64,000 nucleotides of DNA from an uncultured Candidatus Saccharibacteria bacterium (GCA_948945085.1 CARBGY010000005.1:1-64000), one strand, 5' to 3'. Positions 32,430-42,410 are shown, numbered from the stretch's first letter. Program-made: numbers and translations. Notes: a model not told the origin generated them from the sequence alone.

Positions 32430-35405
32430 ATGAAATATAAGGCAGGGAGTCGACGAAAAGCGGCGGAATATGAAAAAGCTTTGGTTGAATGGTGGAAGAA
32501 AAATCGGACGTTTGAGAAGTCGGTGGAGCAGAGGAGTGAGGATGATTCGTATGTGTTTTATGATGGTCCTCCATTTATTACAGGAATGCCGCATCATGGG
32601 ACGCTTTTGAGCTCGATTGTGAAGGATGCGGTGCCGCGGTTTTGGACGATGCGGGGAAAGCGAGTTGAGCGAAGATGGGGGTGGGATTGTCATGGGTTAC
32701 CGGCGGAGAATTTTGTAGAGAAGCAGCTTGGGATTACGGACCGGCGAGAGATTGGGACGAAGTGGTCGCTGGAAGATTATATTTTGAAGGCGCGTGAGTC
32801 GATGGTAGCGAATTCGGAGACTTGGGAGGAGACGATTGAACGAGTTGGACGATGGGTGGATTTTAAGGGGGCATATCGAACTATGAATAAGGATTTTATG
32901 GAGAGCGTGTGGTGGGCGTTTAAGACTCTCTATGAGGCGGGGAAGATTTATGAGGGGCGGAAGGTGTTGATGTATGACACGAAGTTCGCCACGCCGGTGT
33001 CGAAATCGGAAGTGACGATGGATAATGATGCGTATCAGACGGTAACGGACCCGAGTGCGTATGTACGATTTAAGGTTAAGCCTGGCCAGAAATGCCATAA
33101 TGGGGAATGGGAAACTGGGGAAGATACTTACTTTTTGGCCTGGACGACGACGCCGTGGACGTTGCCGGCAAATATGGCACTCGCGGTGAATCCAGAGATG
33201 GAGTATGCCGAGGTGGAAGTTGATGACGATAAGTTGTATGTTGCGAAAAGTCGAATTGAAGAGGTTCTGAAAGGGGTGGACTATAAGGTTATTTATGACG
33301 ATATCAAGGGGAAGGATCTTATTGGCTTGACATATGAGCCTATCTGTGCTACAATAGAGGAAGATTCCAAGTTGAAAGATACGTGGACGGTTCTTGGTGG
33401 GGATTTTGTTTCAGATGTGGATGGTACTGGACTAGTGCATATTGCGCCAGCATATGGTGAGGACGACTATAAGCTCGCGCAAGTGCACGAGGTAGATTTT
33501 GTGGATGTGTTGGACGAATACGGGTATTATTTGCCAGAGGTAGCAGAAAAATTGCATGAGATAGGCGTAAGGGATACGGATGAACGGGGAATTGAAATTT
33601 GGGCAGGAAATAAGTTTATTGCGAAGTGCCTTGAAGAAGCAGGAGTTGTCTGGAAGATTGAATATATTAAGCATGAGTATCCGTTTAACCCAAGAAGCAA
33701 GCAGCGCATAATGTACAGGGCATTTCCGAGCTGGTTCTTTGATGTGCAAGGTCAGAAGGAGTTGATGATTGCTCAGAATGAGAATATTAACTGGTTTCCG
33801 GGGTATTTGAAGGAGGGGAGATTTAAGAAGAATATTGAGCAGGCGCCGGATTGGAATCTCAGTCGTGACCGGTTTTGGGCGACGGCGATGCCGGTGTGGA
33901 AGGGGGATAAGGGGACGACGGTTGTGGTTGGGGGATATGATGAGCTGTATGAATTGTCGGGGGTGAGATTGGAAGATTACCATCGGCCGTGGGTGGATGA
34001 GATTGAATTTGATATCGATGGGGAGCATTTTAAGCGAATTGAGAAGGTGCTCGACTGTTGGTTTGAGAGTGGCTCGATGCCGTTTGCGCAACTGCACTAT
34101 CCGTTTGAGAATAAAGAAAAATTCGAGCGGAATTATCCGGCGGACTTTATCGTGGAATATGTGGGGCAGGTAAGGGCGTGGTTTTATTATGTGCACTGTG
34201 TGAATACGGCGCTAGCGGAAGTGGGGGGGTTCGGAAAGGTGGCGCAGGCGTGTGCAGAGAAGAATGCCTTTAAGAATGTGATTACGACGGGGACGCTAGC
34301 GGGAAATGATGGCCGCAAGATGAGCAAGTCGCTGGGGAATTATACGGATCCGAACGAGTTAATGGATAAGTTTTCGGCGGATGCTTTGAGGTTCTTGTTA
34401 TTGAGTAGCCCGGTACTCTCTGGTGAAGATTTTGCGCTCATAGATAAGGATGTAAGCGATGTACAGCGGAAGCTGGCGATGATTTGGAATGTGTATGATT
34501 TCTTTACCACTTATGCAGAAGTTGATCAATGGATTTCTCCAGAGTTGCCGGGGAACTGGGGGAAAGATTTGAAAAATCCATTAGATAAGTGGATTATTGC
34601 GAGATTGCACCAGTTGAAGAGGGAAGTCATGGAGGGGATGGAGGAATATAATATTCCGAAGGCGCTGGCTGGGGTGTTGCCGTTCGTGGATGATCTGAGT
34701 AACTGGTTTGTAAGGAGAAGTCGTCGTCGTTTCTGGAAAAGTGAGGATGATCAGGACAAAGCCGAAGCGTACTGGACGTTGTGGAAGGTGCTTAGTAATT
34801 TGGCACGGATTTTGGCGCCGTTTACACCGTTTTTGGCGGAGGAATTGTGGCAGAAGATGGTGGGAGGGGATGATCCGGCGATGAGCGTGCATCTACAGAG
34901 TTTCCCGATGGGTGTGGATGTAGATGAAGAGATTTTAGAGCAGATGGCGCGAGTGCGTGAGGTGATTAATGAGGGGTTGAGATTGAGGATGTATGTGGAT
35001 GATAAGGAGGTGCAGGTGAAGGTTAGGCAGCCGCTGCAGAAGCTGGTTTATGCTGGAGATGAGTTGCCGGAATGGGGAGTTGAGATTGTGAAGGATGAAG
35101 TGAATGTGAAAGAGATCGAGCGGGGCGAGGAAGCTTGGATTGATAAAGAGATTAGTGAGGAGCTAGCGATGGAGGGGTTTGTCAGGGAGCTAGTAAGAGC
35201 GGTACAGAGTGCGCGAAAAAAAGCTGGATTACAAGTTGATGACAGAATTAAACTTAGCGTGAGTTGTGAGGTGCCAGAAGAATGGTTGGGAGTGCTGAAA
35301 AATGAGGTGCTGGCGGAGGGGGTGGCACGGGATGAGAATTACGAGTACGATGAAATTGCTAAGGTATCTGGACAGACTGTGACTATTTCGTTAGAGAAGG
35401 TGTAG
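32430..35405 (+). CDS. ileS: Isoleucyl-tRNA synthetase, eukaryote-like type
   Basis: 991 residues. It charges tRNA-Ile and edits valine. The class I HIGH motif appears as GMPHHGTLLSSIVKD, and KMSKS is exact in GRKMSKSLGNYTDP. The editing domain holds AWTTTPWTLPAN and the DGTGLVHIAPAYGEDD segment; WGWDCHGLPAE is typical. The overall pattern matches the second, eukaryote-like IleRS type, which lacks the bacterial C-terminal zinc finger and is often less sensitive to mupirocin. AAAGGAG precedes the ATG. It is monocistronic, controlled by a T-box, and followed by a convergent silent cassette. Confidence 0.96.
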   Translation: MKYKAGSRRKAAEYEKALVEWWKKNRTFEKSVEQRSEDDSYVFYDGPPFITGMPHHGTLLSSIVKDAVPRFWTMRGKRVERRWGWDCHGLPAENFVEKQLGITDRREIGTKWSLEDYILKARESMVANSETWEETIERVGRWVDFKGAYRTMNKDFMESVWWAFKTLYEAGKIYEGRKVLMYDTKFATPVSKSEVTMDNDAYQTVTDPSAYVRFKVKPGQKCHNGEWETGEDTYFLAWTTTPWTLPANMALAVNPEMEYAEVEVDDDKLYVAKSRIEEVLKGVDYKVIYDDIKGKDLIGLTYEPICATIEEDSKLKDTWTVLGGDFVSDVDGTGLVHIAPAYGEDDYKLAQVHEVDFVDVLDEYGYYLPEVAEKLHEIGVRDTDERGIEIWAGNKFIAKCLEEAGVVWKIEYIKHEYPFNPRSKQRIMYRAFPSWFFDVQGQKELMIAQNENINWFPGYLKEGRFKKNIEQAPDWNLSRDRFWATAMPVWKGDKGTTVVVGGYDELYELSGVRLEDYHRPWVDEIEFDIDGEHFKRIEKVLDCWFESGSMPFAQLHYPFENKEKFERNYPADFIVEYVGQVRAWFYYVHCVNTALAEVGGFGKVAQACAEKNAFKNVITTGTLAGNDGRKMSKSLGNYTDPNELMDKFSADALRFLLLSSPVLSGEDFALIDKDVSDVQRKLAMIWNVYDFFTTYAEVDQWISPELPGNWGKDLKNPLDKWIIARLHQLKREVMEGMEEYNIPKALAGVLPFVDDLSNWFVRRSRRRFWKSEDDQDKAEAYWTLWKVLSNLARILAPFTPFLAEELWQKMVGGDDPAMSVHLQSFPMGVDVDEEILEQMARVREVINEGLRLRMYVDDKEVQVKVRQPLQKLVYAGDELPEWGVEIVKDEVNVKEIERGEEAWIDKEISEELAMEGFVRELVRAVQSARKKAGLQVDDRIKLSVSCEVPEEWLGVLKNEVLAEGVARDENYEYDEIAKVSGQTVTISLEKV

Positions 35406-35430
35406 GGTAATATAGTAGCGTAAGAACTCT

Positions 35431-35552
35431 GAGAGGCCAGAAGATGACCTCTCAGAGCAAGAGCAAAGACGAAGTGAAGACTGGTTGTTTTAGCCTAACT
35501 ACTTTTGTCTTACTTAGATATTATATTTATACATTTAGACAGCGGATGGGGA
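35431..35552 (-). repeat. 122-bp repeat copy behind silent cassette
   Basis: The reverse complement equals 17891-18012 exactly, covering the cassette's last codons and its 3' flank with the AGAGG...CCTCT hairpin. Confidence 0.92.
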
Positions 35553-35775
35553 AAGCGTACCAGCCGTAATAGGTGCCGTCTGACGGTAGGGAATTTTGTC
35601 GGAAACTAAATACGTAAGAGTTTGCGGTAAGCGCAGCGGTTTTTGATGCTATGTAGCCTTGCCAATCAGCGAAGCGAACTGCTCCGACGGAATGATTAAT
35701 ATATCCGCTACGGAAAAGTTGAGGGGAATTAATAGGGGTGAAAGTTACTAATTTTGAGAGTGTAGCAAAAAAATG
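35527..35775 (-). pseudogene. Silent 3' cassette of a FISUMP surface-protein gene
   Basis: On the minus strand, an open frame without a start codon, opened by an in-frame stop at 35778-35776, encodes about 82 codons. It begins in a short upstream stretch (ATLSKLVTFTPINS) and continues as QLFRSGYINHSVGAVRFADW to YAFPIRCLNV, the C-terminal module of FISUMP proteins. Edge sequences (CCGTAGCGGAT and CCCCATCCGCTGTCTA) match the expressed locus at 17.7 kb, and the flank is identical for 122 bases. The internal sequence is different. It looks like a donor cassette or a truncated paralogue; there is no promoter or signal peptide. Confidence 0.72.
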
Positions 35776-35798
35776 TTATAAGATAGGCATAAAAGGTA

Positions 35799-35827
35799 TT
35801 GACTTTTTTGAAGATGTGTGCTAACAT
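35799..35827 (+). promoter_or_regulatory. Promoter of small basic-protein gene
   Basis: TTGACT at 35799-35804 and TAACAT at 35822-35827, spacer 17. The leader of about 108 bases holds a small hairpin (GGCT / AAGCC). Confidence 0.7.
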
Positions 35828-35941
35828 AGGAGATAGTTAGATAATAAACAAAAACATTAAACAAAAGATCTAACAAAAAGCGATGGCTAGAGTGTAAGCC
35901 TTAGCGGCACTAAATAAACATAAAGGAAAATATAAATAGCC

Positions 35942-36142
35942 ATGAGTGGAAAAGGTAAAACTAAAAAAGGAGTAAAGACCAATGTAATATCAAGTAAGTC
36001 GATCACGTTTGAAACGTATCGAAATGAAGTAAGGTATAAATCGCCGAAGAATGTGAGTAAGAAAACGGCAGATCAGATAAGAAAATGGCAAGCAGGGATT
36101 GGTCGTAGGATTATAGGTATAGTTAATGGCCAGGTTGCTTAG
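35942..36142 (+). CDS. Small basic protein of unknown function
   Basis: 66 residues, very basic and lysine-rich at the N-terminus, with no membrane segment. I do not recognise it. The segment RYKSPKNVSKKTADQIRKWQ could be a nucleic-acid-binding helix. It has its own promoter and ~108-nt leader; AAAGGAAAA lies upstream of the ATG. The next 300 bases (36143-36442) hold no convincing gene: there are two more GGAG-type sites, one before a 14-codon frame (36297-36341) that runs into a terminator hairpin. Confidence 0.65.
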   Translation: MSGKGKTKKGVKTNVISSKSITFETYRNEVRYKSPKNVSKKTADQIRKWQAGIGRRIIGIVNGQVA

Positions 36143-36305
36143 TGATAGAAGGAGCGTAGATTATAAGATAGATTCGGGATAGTATCTCGAGAAAAGAACA
36201 AGATGAATTAATAAATATGCATAATAAGTAATAGGATAAAAGGAGATTTTATAGGGTAGAGCTAAATTTTATAAAAAGAAAGAAGGAGTAAGATTATGCT
36301 AAGGG

Positions 36306-36334
36306 AAATAACCGAACAGTCGTTCGGTTATTTT
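36306..36334 (+). terminator. Terminator
   Basis: AAATAACCGAAC / GTTCGGTTATTT hairpin followed by T, closing the small basic-protein transcript. Confidence 0.8.
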
Positions 36335-36442
36335 CGATGAGGTGTTAGGTGAATGAGGATTGGGTTAAATAGTTGGGTTTGAGAATTACGGTTGTGCTAG
36401 GAATTTAAAAGTGGTAAAATGGAGAAAAGAAGTGAGGTAATA

Positions 36443-38008
36443 ATGTTTGGAAAGATTTTTGGACCAAAGCGAGGGGGTGGAAATGAAAGTGTTGGTAATG
36501 GTGGGGGTATGGGGGAATTTGATAGTCAAGAGTTGCAAGAGGCGATCAACGAAATTAATGAGGCGCAAGGACAGAATACGACGGAGTTAGATGCGGCGAT
36601 GAATGGCTGGGAAGAGTTGGCGGCAATGGGCAGAGAGAATAGCGGAGCAGAGGCTTGGAGTGAGGGGGCGATGTCAGCAGACGAGGCGATGGGGCAATCT
36701 TTGCAGGAAGCGATGGCTGGGGCGACGGTGTATGAGAATGGTTTGGGGAGTACCGTAGAGAAAGAAGCTGTAGCGGTGGATGAACTAAGTCCACGTGAGA
36801 GGTTGGCGAAGGCGGCAGCGGAAGCGCGTCCGGGGGCGTGGATGAGCGATGAAGAGAAAGCGGAGCTGCGACGAGAAGAACAGGTGGAGTTGCAAAAGCA
36901 AAAGGAACAGGTGGAACAGCAAGCAGAGCAACAACGGCAACAGAGGTATTATGCGAATTTGGAACGAGCAGCTGCTGAGGCAAGGCCTGGGGCATGGATG
37001 AGTGACGAAGAGAAAGCGGAGCTAGAGGCAGCAAAAGGGGCGCCGGAAGGAAAGAAGGGGATTTTTGGATGGATGAACGAGATGAAGAAAGGTGTACAGG
37101 AGCTTTGGTACTCGTTGACGGCGAAGAGGGAGGAATCAGTTCCGGTTCCGGAGATGTATAATACAGAGAATTTAGTGCAGGATTTCTTTGAGCGGAATTT
37201 TCAGGGGATGGATGAAAAGGCTAAAGCTTTAAGAGAGGACATTGCGGAGAAAGCGACACTTAGTCGGATTGCGGGGGCGAGGGAAGCGGAGAAGCGTCGA
37301 GCTGAGTTTGAGGGGAGGACTTTGGCGGTGGGGTTCGAACAGCAGTTGGAAAACGAGGCGGCGTTTGATACGCGACATATCCTTGAGAGCTATTATCTGA
37401 ACGGGGGAAGGTTGGGGAATGATATTAATGGGGAGGAATTGAGCGAGGAAGAGCAGATTGCTTGGAAATTGGCGAGTGAGCCGCATAAGCACGGACAGCT
37501 GAATTTGACGCACTTGTTTAACGAATATCCGAGACGTGAGGCGGAGACTCCGGATGATTATGAGGCGAGACTTAAAGGTTATGCTAAGCAAGATTTGCAG
37601 AGAGCGGCACAACTTAAAGCGGACACGCTTGTAAAATGGGAGGACGAGACGCCGGAAGAATTTGAGGCGAGATGGAAGAAGGCGACGGAGTTACGCAAGG
37701 GGGAGGATGAGACGGAAACGCAGTTTGAGGCAAGGTGGCAGCGAGAGGTGGTTTGGACGAAAGAGATGAAGAAGCTGGTGAATTATCAGGAAGAAATGGA
37801 ACGAAGATTGGAGAAGATGACGGATCCGGTAATGCGGGCTAGGTTTGAGGCGGTGATAAAACAGATTGATGAGCGGTTGGATGCGCTAGCGGCGGCAGAG
37901 CGAAAGAGGGCTGGCGAGGATGAAGAGGGGGAGGAAACTATGGCGGAAAAGAATGCGGAGTTTTTGGGGGCGGTAGATGGTGCGCTTGGGGAGCAATTAG
38001 CGGCGTAG
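36443..38008 (+). CDS. Hypothetical charged repeat protein
   Basis: 521 residues, cytoplasmic, very acidic/basic mixed and helical. Two copies of AAAEARPGAWMSDEEKAEL lie about 45 residues apart (near 130 and 178), separated by a Gln/Glu-rich coiled-coil stretch. Further on, three degenerate copies of an ETPxxFEARxK motif occur. I recognise no enzyme motif. The ATG at 36443 is preferred over 36419 because a GAGG site precedes it and the first ATG overlaps a TAAAAT box. It begins a run of four genes ending in an LPXTG protein, probably an operon or co-regulated set. Confidence 0.78.
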   Translation: MFGKIFGPKRGGGNESVGNGGGMGEFDSQELQEAINEINEAQGQNTTELDAAMNGWEELAAMGRENSGAEAWSEGAMSADEAMGQSLQEAMAGATVYENGLGSTVEKEAVAVDELSPRERLAKAAAEARPGAWMSDEEKAELRREEQVELQKQKEQVEQQAEQQRQQRYYANLERAAAEARPGAWMSDEEKAELEAAKGAPEGKKGIFGWMNEMKKGVQELWYSLTAKREESVPVPEMYNTENLVQDFFERNFQGMDEKAKALREDIAEKATLSRIAGAREAEKRRAEFEGRTLAVGFEQQLENEAAFDTRHILESYYLNGGRLGNDINGEELSEEEQIAWKLASEPHKHGQLNLTHLFNEYPRREAETPDDYEARLKGYAKQDLQRAAQLKADTLVKWEDETPEEFEARWKKATELRKGEDETETQFEARWQREVVWTKEMKKLVNYQEEMERRLEKMTDPVMRARFEAVIKQIDERLDALAAAERKRAGEDEEGEETMAEKNAEFLGAVDGALGEQLAA

Positions 38009-38081
38009 GGGTAGCGCGGGTTGGTTGACTTCTGATAACGCTTGTGGTAAATTGAAGAAAAGTCATGTAGAAAGGGATCTT

Positions 38082-38408
38082 ATGTCAGATAAAAATTTAA
38101 CGGAAGATGAAGTTTTAAGTAGCTTTATCACAAAGATGGTGGATGATAAAGGTGAGGCGGGATTAACACCGGAAGAGCGGGGAGCTTTAGAAACAAGATT
38201 GAAACACGAATTGGATCGATATGTGGAGGTGTCGTTGATTGCGGCATTGCCGGACGAGAAACTGCTGGTGCTTGAAAAATGGTTAGATTTAGGGATGACG
38301 GATGAGGAGAAAGATTTCTTTTTCGAGGAAGCGGGGATAAATGAATCTCACGTTATTGAAACGGCATTAATGAATTTTCGGGCAAATTATTTAGGGGAGG
38401 CAGCATAA
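38082..38408 (+). CDS. Small acidic DUF5663-like protein
   Basis: 108 residues, helical and acidic. It shares with the protein at 19369 the layout: L-x-PEE segment, ERGALETRLKHELDRYVEVSLIAALP, an acidic middle and a C-terminal LMNFRANYL helix, so the two are likely paralogues. Function is unknown. AAAGGGA before the ATG at 38082 sets the start; the open frame runs back to 38025 through the likely promoter. The downstream membrane-protein gene starts after one base, so they are coupled. Confidence 0.75.
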   Translation: MSDKNLTEDEVLSSFITKMVDDKGEAGLTPEERGALETRLKHELDRYVEVSLIAALPDEKLLVLEKWLDLGMTDEEKDFFFEEAGINESHVIETALMNFRANYLGEAA

Positions 38409-38409
38409 G

Positions 38410-41070
38410 ATGAAGACTGGTGAGGATATTCATGCGGGAAGTAGGGGTGCTTATGAGTCGTATGGAAAGACGGGGGAAGTTTTAACGCGGGATGAAGCTA
38501 GAGAAGTTGGTGAGAAAACGCTTACGGTAGTAAATCAGGCGAGTGAGAATGTAGGGGGGTACGAGGAGACTTTGGAGAAAGCGACGGATCGTAACGGGAA
38601 TCCGCTTTATAGCCAAGAGACCATACGAAGGATGGTAGCAGAAGCGAGAAAGGCTGGAGAGGCTAGAGAAGTGGAAATTTCTCCGGTCGGGAAGGAATTG
38701 GACGCTGTTGGGGTGGAAGGCTTTGAGGTGACTGATGCAAAGATGAAGATTGCGAAGCTTGAAGCAGCTTTATTATTAATGGATGGAGATCCAGTAACGC
38801 AAGTGGGGCTTCAACGACGGATCGAGGAATTAAGAGCACAGATGGAAGTACGTGCGGAAGATCTTGAGGATGGCTTTGCGAAGAGCGAAGGAGAAACGGG
38901 CTCTCAGGGAGAGATGGCGGTCAAGTATGCGGAGAAGTTGGCGGAGAATGCAGGAAGGATAGAGGGGGATGGATGGATGGATCCTAAAGAGCGGGCGCAG
39001 ATGGAAGCGGCAGAGGCGGAGATAGCAGAGGAAGAAGAGCGGCAGGAAGAGCTTCGTGAGAAGATGAAAGCGTTGGTGGATGAGGTTAGAAACGAACGGG
39101 GTGGCGAGGTTATGCTGTCACCGGAAGATCGCAGTGCGGTGGTTGAGAACGTTCAGAAGAAGATGGGTGGGGGCTGGTTGAAGGGGTTGAGACGACTTGG
39201 GGTGAAGGTAGCGGCAGGCTTGATGGTATTTGCGACGGTTAGTGGCCTTACGATGCTTAGGTCGGATGCTAGTTCATACACTAAGGCTCCGATTGCACAA
39301 GAGCGTTCGTTCGACGCGATGGGGATGGCACGAGGGGTGGCAGCACAGATGGTGCAGCAGGCATCAGGTGTTGAAGGAGTGGAACGAAGGAATGGTCCGA
39401 CTACTTTGGATGTGTGGGGAGAGACATCGGAAGCAAAATCGACAGCTGAGGGACTGTCGGAGGCGCAGATGTTGGCAAAAGGCAGAGCGATTATTGGAGC
39501 AGAGGCGATTGCTAATCGGCCAGGAAATTATTATCATGAGAATGGCGTATTTGAAAATATGTCGGAATATAATAGTGATCAGAAGTCGAGTTTGAATGCT
39601 TTTGCAGAGAGCCGGGAATGGATTTACGATCTTGATGATGTAGGAAATCGAAATGGGGAAGCAATAAATCAGATCATAATTGTTTGTCGGGATAATCCAG
39701 GTGTTTTGGCATCGCATACGGCTTTCTTCCCGAATGTGTTGAAGGCAGCGGGGATTAGTGATGAAGTGATTAACATTAAAGATCCAGAAGTGCGAGCAAA
39801 TGCGGTTTATCGAGAGATGATGGGGGAGAATGGTGGTGATGTTCAGAAGAAGTTACTGGGTGGACTTCTGACGGTTTTGCAAGACGAAAATACATCTTTC
39901 CAATATATGCTGACGAACGGTGTGAATAGAACGTTCTTCGAGCCGACGATTGATCAGGGTGAGGATGCGAATGCAGAGAACTTAACGCTAAGGACGGCAA
40001 ATAAAAGGCGTAATAATGCAAAACAGGTTTTGATTACATTTAGAGACAAAGATGAGAATGGACAGATTGTAGAATATAAGTTACAGCTTAATTTATATTG
40101 TGGTTTCCAGCCAGACATGGAAGCATTGAAGACAGTGGCAAAAAAGAAGACGCAGAAGATAAGCGAAGTTGTGACGGAAACTGTTGTGCCAGAAGAGAAA
40201 ACTGTTGAAGAAGAGACTGTGGTTGTGACGGAAACACCGACGGTGATTTACCATTCGAATGGTGGGGGTGGAAATGGTGGTGGGGGCGGCGGATCGGAGC
40301 GACCAGGTCCGGGGACGAACGGTGGAACGGAAGAACAACCGGGAGGTACTGAAGAGAAGCCTGGTGGGGAGGAGGAGCCGGGAGGAAATCCAGGTGGTCC
40401 AGGTGAGGTTGAAAAACCAGATGAGGGGCCGAAGGAGGAGCCGCCAAAGGAAGAAACTGTTAAACCTAAGGATGGCGAGAACCAGAAGAAAGTAGTTGCG
40501 GAAGGAGGGCAGACGAACGGAGTTAATCAGACACAGAATGTTGAAGTATTAGCTGATCAGGGTATTGTTACTCCGAGCAATGAGAGTGAAGTTGGTGCGG
40601 TAGAAGTTGATCAGGATATAAGTGATATGAATGGCACTTATAGTGAAACGAGCGAGACGATTAACGCGGATGGTAATGAACAAGTAGTTGGTAGTCAGCA
40701 AGTAGCAGACCAGAATGTAAGCCAAGAGCAGCAACGTGAAGATCAGCAAAATCAGGAAACAGCTAATAGTTCAGAGAGATTAGAATCGATGACGGATCAA
40801 GAAGTTTTGGATGAAGTGAGTGAATACTTATCTCAATCGAATGAGATGTCGGTGTCAGAGTCAGAGCCAGAGCCAGAGGCGCAAGCAAGCGAGAACACCG
40901 AACAGAGCAATGAACAGCAATCTGAAGAGCGGAGCGAGGATGGAGATAATAGCGCTGCTCAGGATAATGGCAATGGTGGTGAGCAAGATAACGGCGGTAG
41001 TGGGGAGCAGGATAGCGGTAGCGAGCAGGTTGATAGTGATGCTGGTGCCGACACGGAAGCTACACAGTAG
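38410..41070 (+). CDS. Hypothetical membrane protein with low-complexity tail
   Basis: 886 residues. The N-terminal ~255 residues are charged and helical (cytoplasmic), followed by one membrane segment (VKVAAGLMVFATVSGLTML). Next is a folded extracellular domain of about 300 residues containing INQIIIVCRDNPGVLASHTAFF and YKLQLNLYCGFQPDMEALK, then a long Gly/Pro/Glu linker and a Ser/Glu/Gln/Asn-rich acidic tail without an anchor. I recognise no family. The topology (large cytoplasmic coil, single helix, exposed domain, extended tail) suggests a surface scaffold. It directly follows the small DUF5663-like gene and precedes an LPXTG protein. Confidence 0.78.
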   Translation: MKTGEDIHAGSRGAYESYGKTGEVLTRDEAREVGEKTLTVVNQASENVGGYEETLEKATDRNGNPLYSQETIRRMVAEARKAGEAREVEISPVGKELDAVGVEGFEVTDAKMKIAKLEAALLLMDGDPVTQVGLQRRIEELRAQMEVRAEDLEDGFAKSEGETGSQGEMAVKYAEKLAENAGRIEGDGWMDPKERAQMEAAEAEIAEEEERQEELREKMKALVDEVRNERGGEVMLSPEDRSAVVENVQKKMGGGWLKGLRRLGVKVAAGLMVFATVSGLTMLRSDASSYTKAPIAQERSFDAMGMARGVAAQMVQQASGVEGVERRNGPTTLDVWGETSEAKSTAEGLSEAQMLAKGRAIIGAEAIANRPGNYYHENGVFENMSEYNSDQKSSLNAFAESREWIYDLDDVGNRNGEAINQIIIVCRDNPGVLASHTAFFPNVLKAAGISDEVINIKDPEVRANAVYREMMGENGGDVQKKLLGGLLTVLQDENTSFQYMLTNGVNRTFFEPTIDQGEDANAENLTLRTANKRRNNAKQVLITFRDKDENGQIVEYKLQLNLYCGFQPDMEALKTVAKKKTQKISEVVTETVVPEEKTVEEETVVVTETPTVIYHSNGGGGNGGGGGGSERPGPGTNGGTEEQPGGTEEKPGGEEEPGGNPGGPGEVEKPDEGPKEEPPKEETVKPKDGENQKKVVAEGGQTNGVNQTQNVEVLADQGIVTPSNESEVGAVEVDQDISDMNGTYSETSETINADGNEQVVGSQQVADQNVSQEQQREDQQNQETANSSERLESMTDQEVLDEVSEYLSQSNEMSVSESEPEPEAQASENTEQSNEQQSEERSEDGDNSAAQDNGNGGEQDNGGSGEQDSGSEQVDSDAGADTEATQ

Positions 41071-41104
41071 AATAATTTAAATTTGTTAGAAAAAGGAGAC
41101 AAAT

Positions 41105-41968
41105 ATGAAAAAACAAAAAATTATAACATTTGGATTAGCGGCGTCGGTGTTTTTGGCTCCGCTGGTGATGGGGACATCGGCATTCGCCTGGGGTCCGGAA
41201 GATCGTCCGACCTACACTAATGCTAACCCTGCCGATCATGCAGTGTTTAATTCTATTATTGATAATGCTGCAGTAGGAGATGAACGAGACTTTGTGAGGA
41301 TTGAAGAAAAAGGATCGGGTCGGGATTATAGCAGCGAAATTATTCTTGAAGCTGGAAAACAATATGAAGTTTATATTTATTACCATAATGATGCGTCAGA
41401 GACTTACAATGATCAAGCACACGATTTAGCGGGTGTAGCAAGGGATGTTAGACTTTCGAGTGATTTTCCAAAGAGATTAGCTGCTAATGAGCGTCAAGCA
41501 GTAACGGGGAGAATTACTTCGACGACAACTAACCCTGAGGCGGTTTGGGATGAAGCATACGTGACGGCGAAGGAAGCGATGACGTTACACTATGTGACTG
41601 GCTCGGCGAAGATCTATAATCAGTGGGCATCAAATGGATCGACTTTGTCAATTAATCTATTTTCGCCAGAAGGAACGTTTTTAGGACAGAATACATTAAA
41701 TGGATTAGTAATGGGTTGTGATAAGTATTCCGGTCAAGTAGTGTATACTATTCAGACCTATGCAATTGATGAGAATATACCAGAAGGGCCGGTAGATCCG
41801 ACAAACCCAGATGATCCAGAGGTGCCGGATGAATTACCAACGACGGGGCCGGCGGAGATTGTGCTTGCAGTAGTAATTGTAATTGCGGTTTGTGCGGGCG
41901 GAGTTTATTGGTGGAAGACAAGTAAAGAGGTCAAGAAAACCACCAAGCGTGCGAAGGGGAGGAAATAG
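41105..41968 (+). CDS. LPXTG cell-wall-anchored surface protein
   Basis: 287 residues. A signal peptide (MKKQKIITFGLAASVFLAP... cleaved near AFA-WG) is followed by a beta-rich exposed domain (about 30-215), a short Pro/Asp linker, and a classic sortase signal: LPTTG near residue 245, a hydrophobic helix (VLAVVIVIAVCAGGVYWW) and a basic tail (KRAKGRK). A sortase would link the Thr to the wall. No sortase gene is in this window. AAAAGGAGA precedes the ATG and a terminator follows. It ends the 36.4-42 kb surface-protein run. Confidence 0.88.
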   Translation: MKKQKIITFGLAASVFLAPLVMGTSAFAWGPEDRPTYTNANPADHAVFNSIIDNAAVGDERDFVRIEEKGSGRDYSSEIILEAGKQYEVYIYYHNDASETYNDQAHDLAGVARDVRLSSDFPKRLAANERQAVTGRITSTTTNPEAVWDEAYVTAKEAMTLHYVTGSAKIYNQWASNGSTLSINLFSPEGTFLGQNTLNGLVMGCDKYSGQVVYTIQTYAIDENIPEGPVDPTNPDDPEVPDELPTTGPAEIVLAVVIVIAVCAGGVYWWKTSKEVKKTTKRAKGRK

Positions 41969-41975
41969 CAATTAG

Positions 41976-42009
41976 CAACAAAAAGGGCCGAGAGGCCCAT
42001 TTTTGTTGT
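41976..42009 (+). terminator. Terminator of LPXTG gene
   Basis: CAACAAAAAGGGCC / GGCCCATTTTTGTTG hairpin with a GAGA loop; the T-rich arm provides the tail. Confidence 0.85.
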
Positions 42010-42094
42010 AACGAACTGAGATTAGATTGTACTTGTATTTACTGGGAAAGTGTGATAGAATGGCGAGAGATAGTAATAAATTAAAAGGGATATT

Positions 42095-42403
42095 ATGAAG
42101 AAAGCAGTTGTACTCATCGGCGGGAAGCAATACCTAGTCGAGGAGCAAGAGACCCTACGGGTGGACCTCCTCCCGGAAGGAACGAAAGAGCTCGAAACTG
42201 GTGCTTTACTTGTAATTGATGGCGATAAGGTAAGTGTTGGTACACCTGAAGTTGCCGGAGTGAAGGTGAAAGCGAGTGTTGTCGAAGAGCTTGTAAAAGG
42301 GGATAAGATAAGAGTAATTCGATACCATTCAAAGAAGCGTGTTCATAAGGAAACTGGTCATCGTCAGAAATATTCGATGATTAAAATCGAGAAGATTGGT
42401 TAG
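42095..42403 (+). CDS. rplU: 50S ribosomal protein L21
   Basis: 102 residues. AVVLIGGKQYLVEEQETLRVDLLP at the N-terminus and RVIRYHSKKRVHKETGHRQKYSMIKI at the C-terminus are the bL21 signature that binds 23S rRNA domain I. Length is typical. The usual partner rpmA (L27) does not follow: a terminator and a P-type ATPase gene come next. Confidence 0.96.
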   Translation: MKKAVVLIGGKQYLVEEQETLRVDLLPEGTKELETGALLVIDGDKVSVGTPEVAGVKVKASVVEELVKGDKIRVIRYHSKKRVHKETGHRQKYSMIKIEKIG

Positions 42404-42410
42404 AAAAAGT

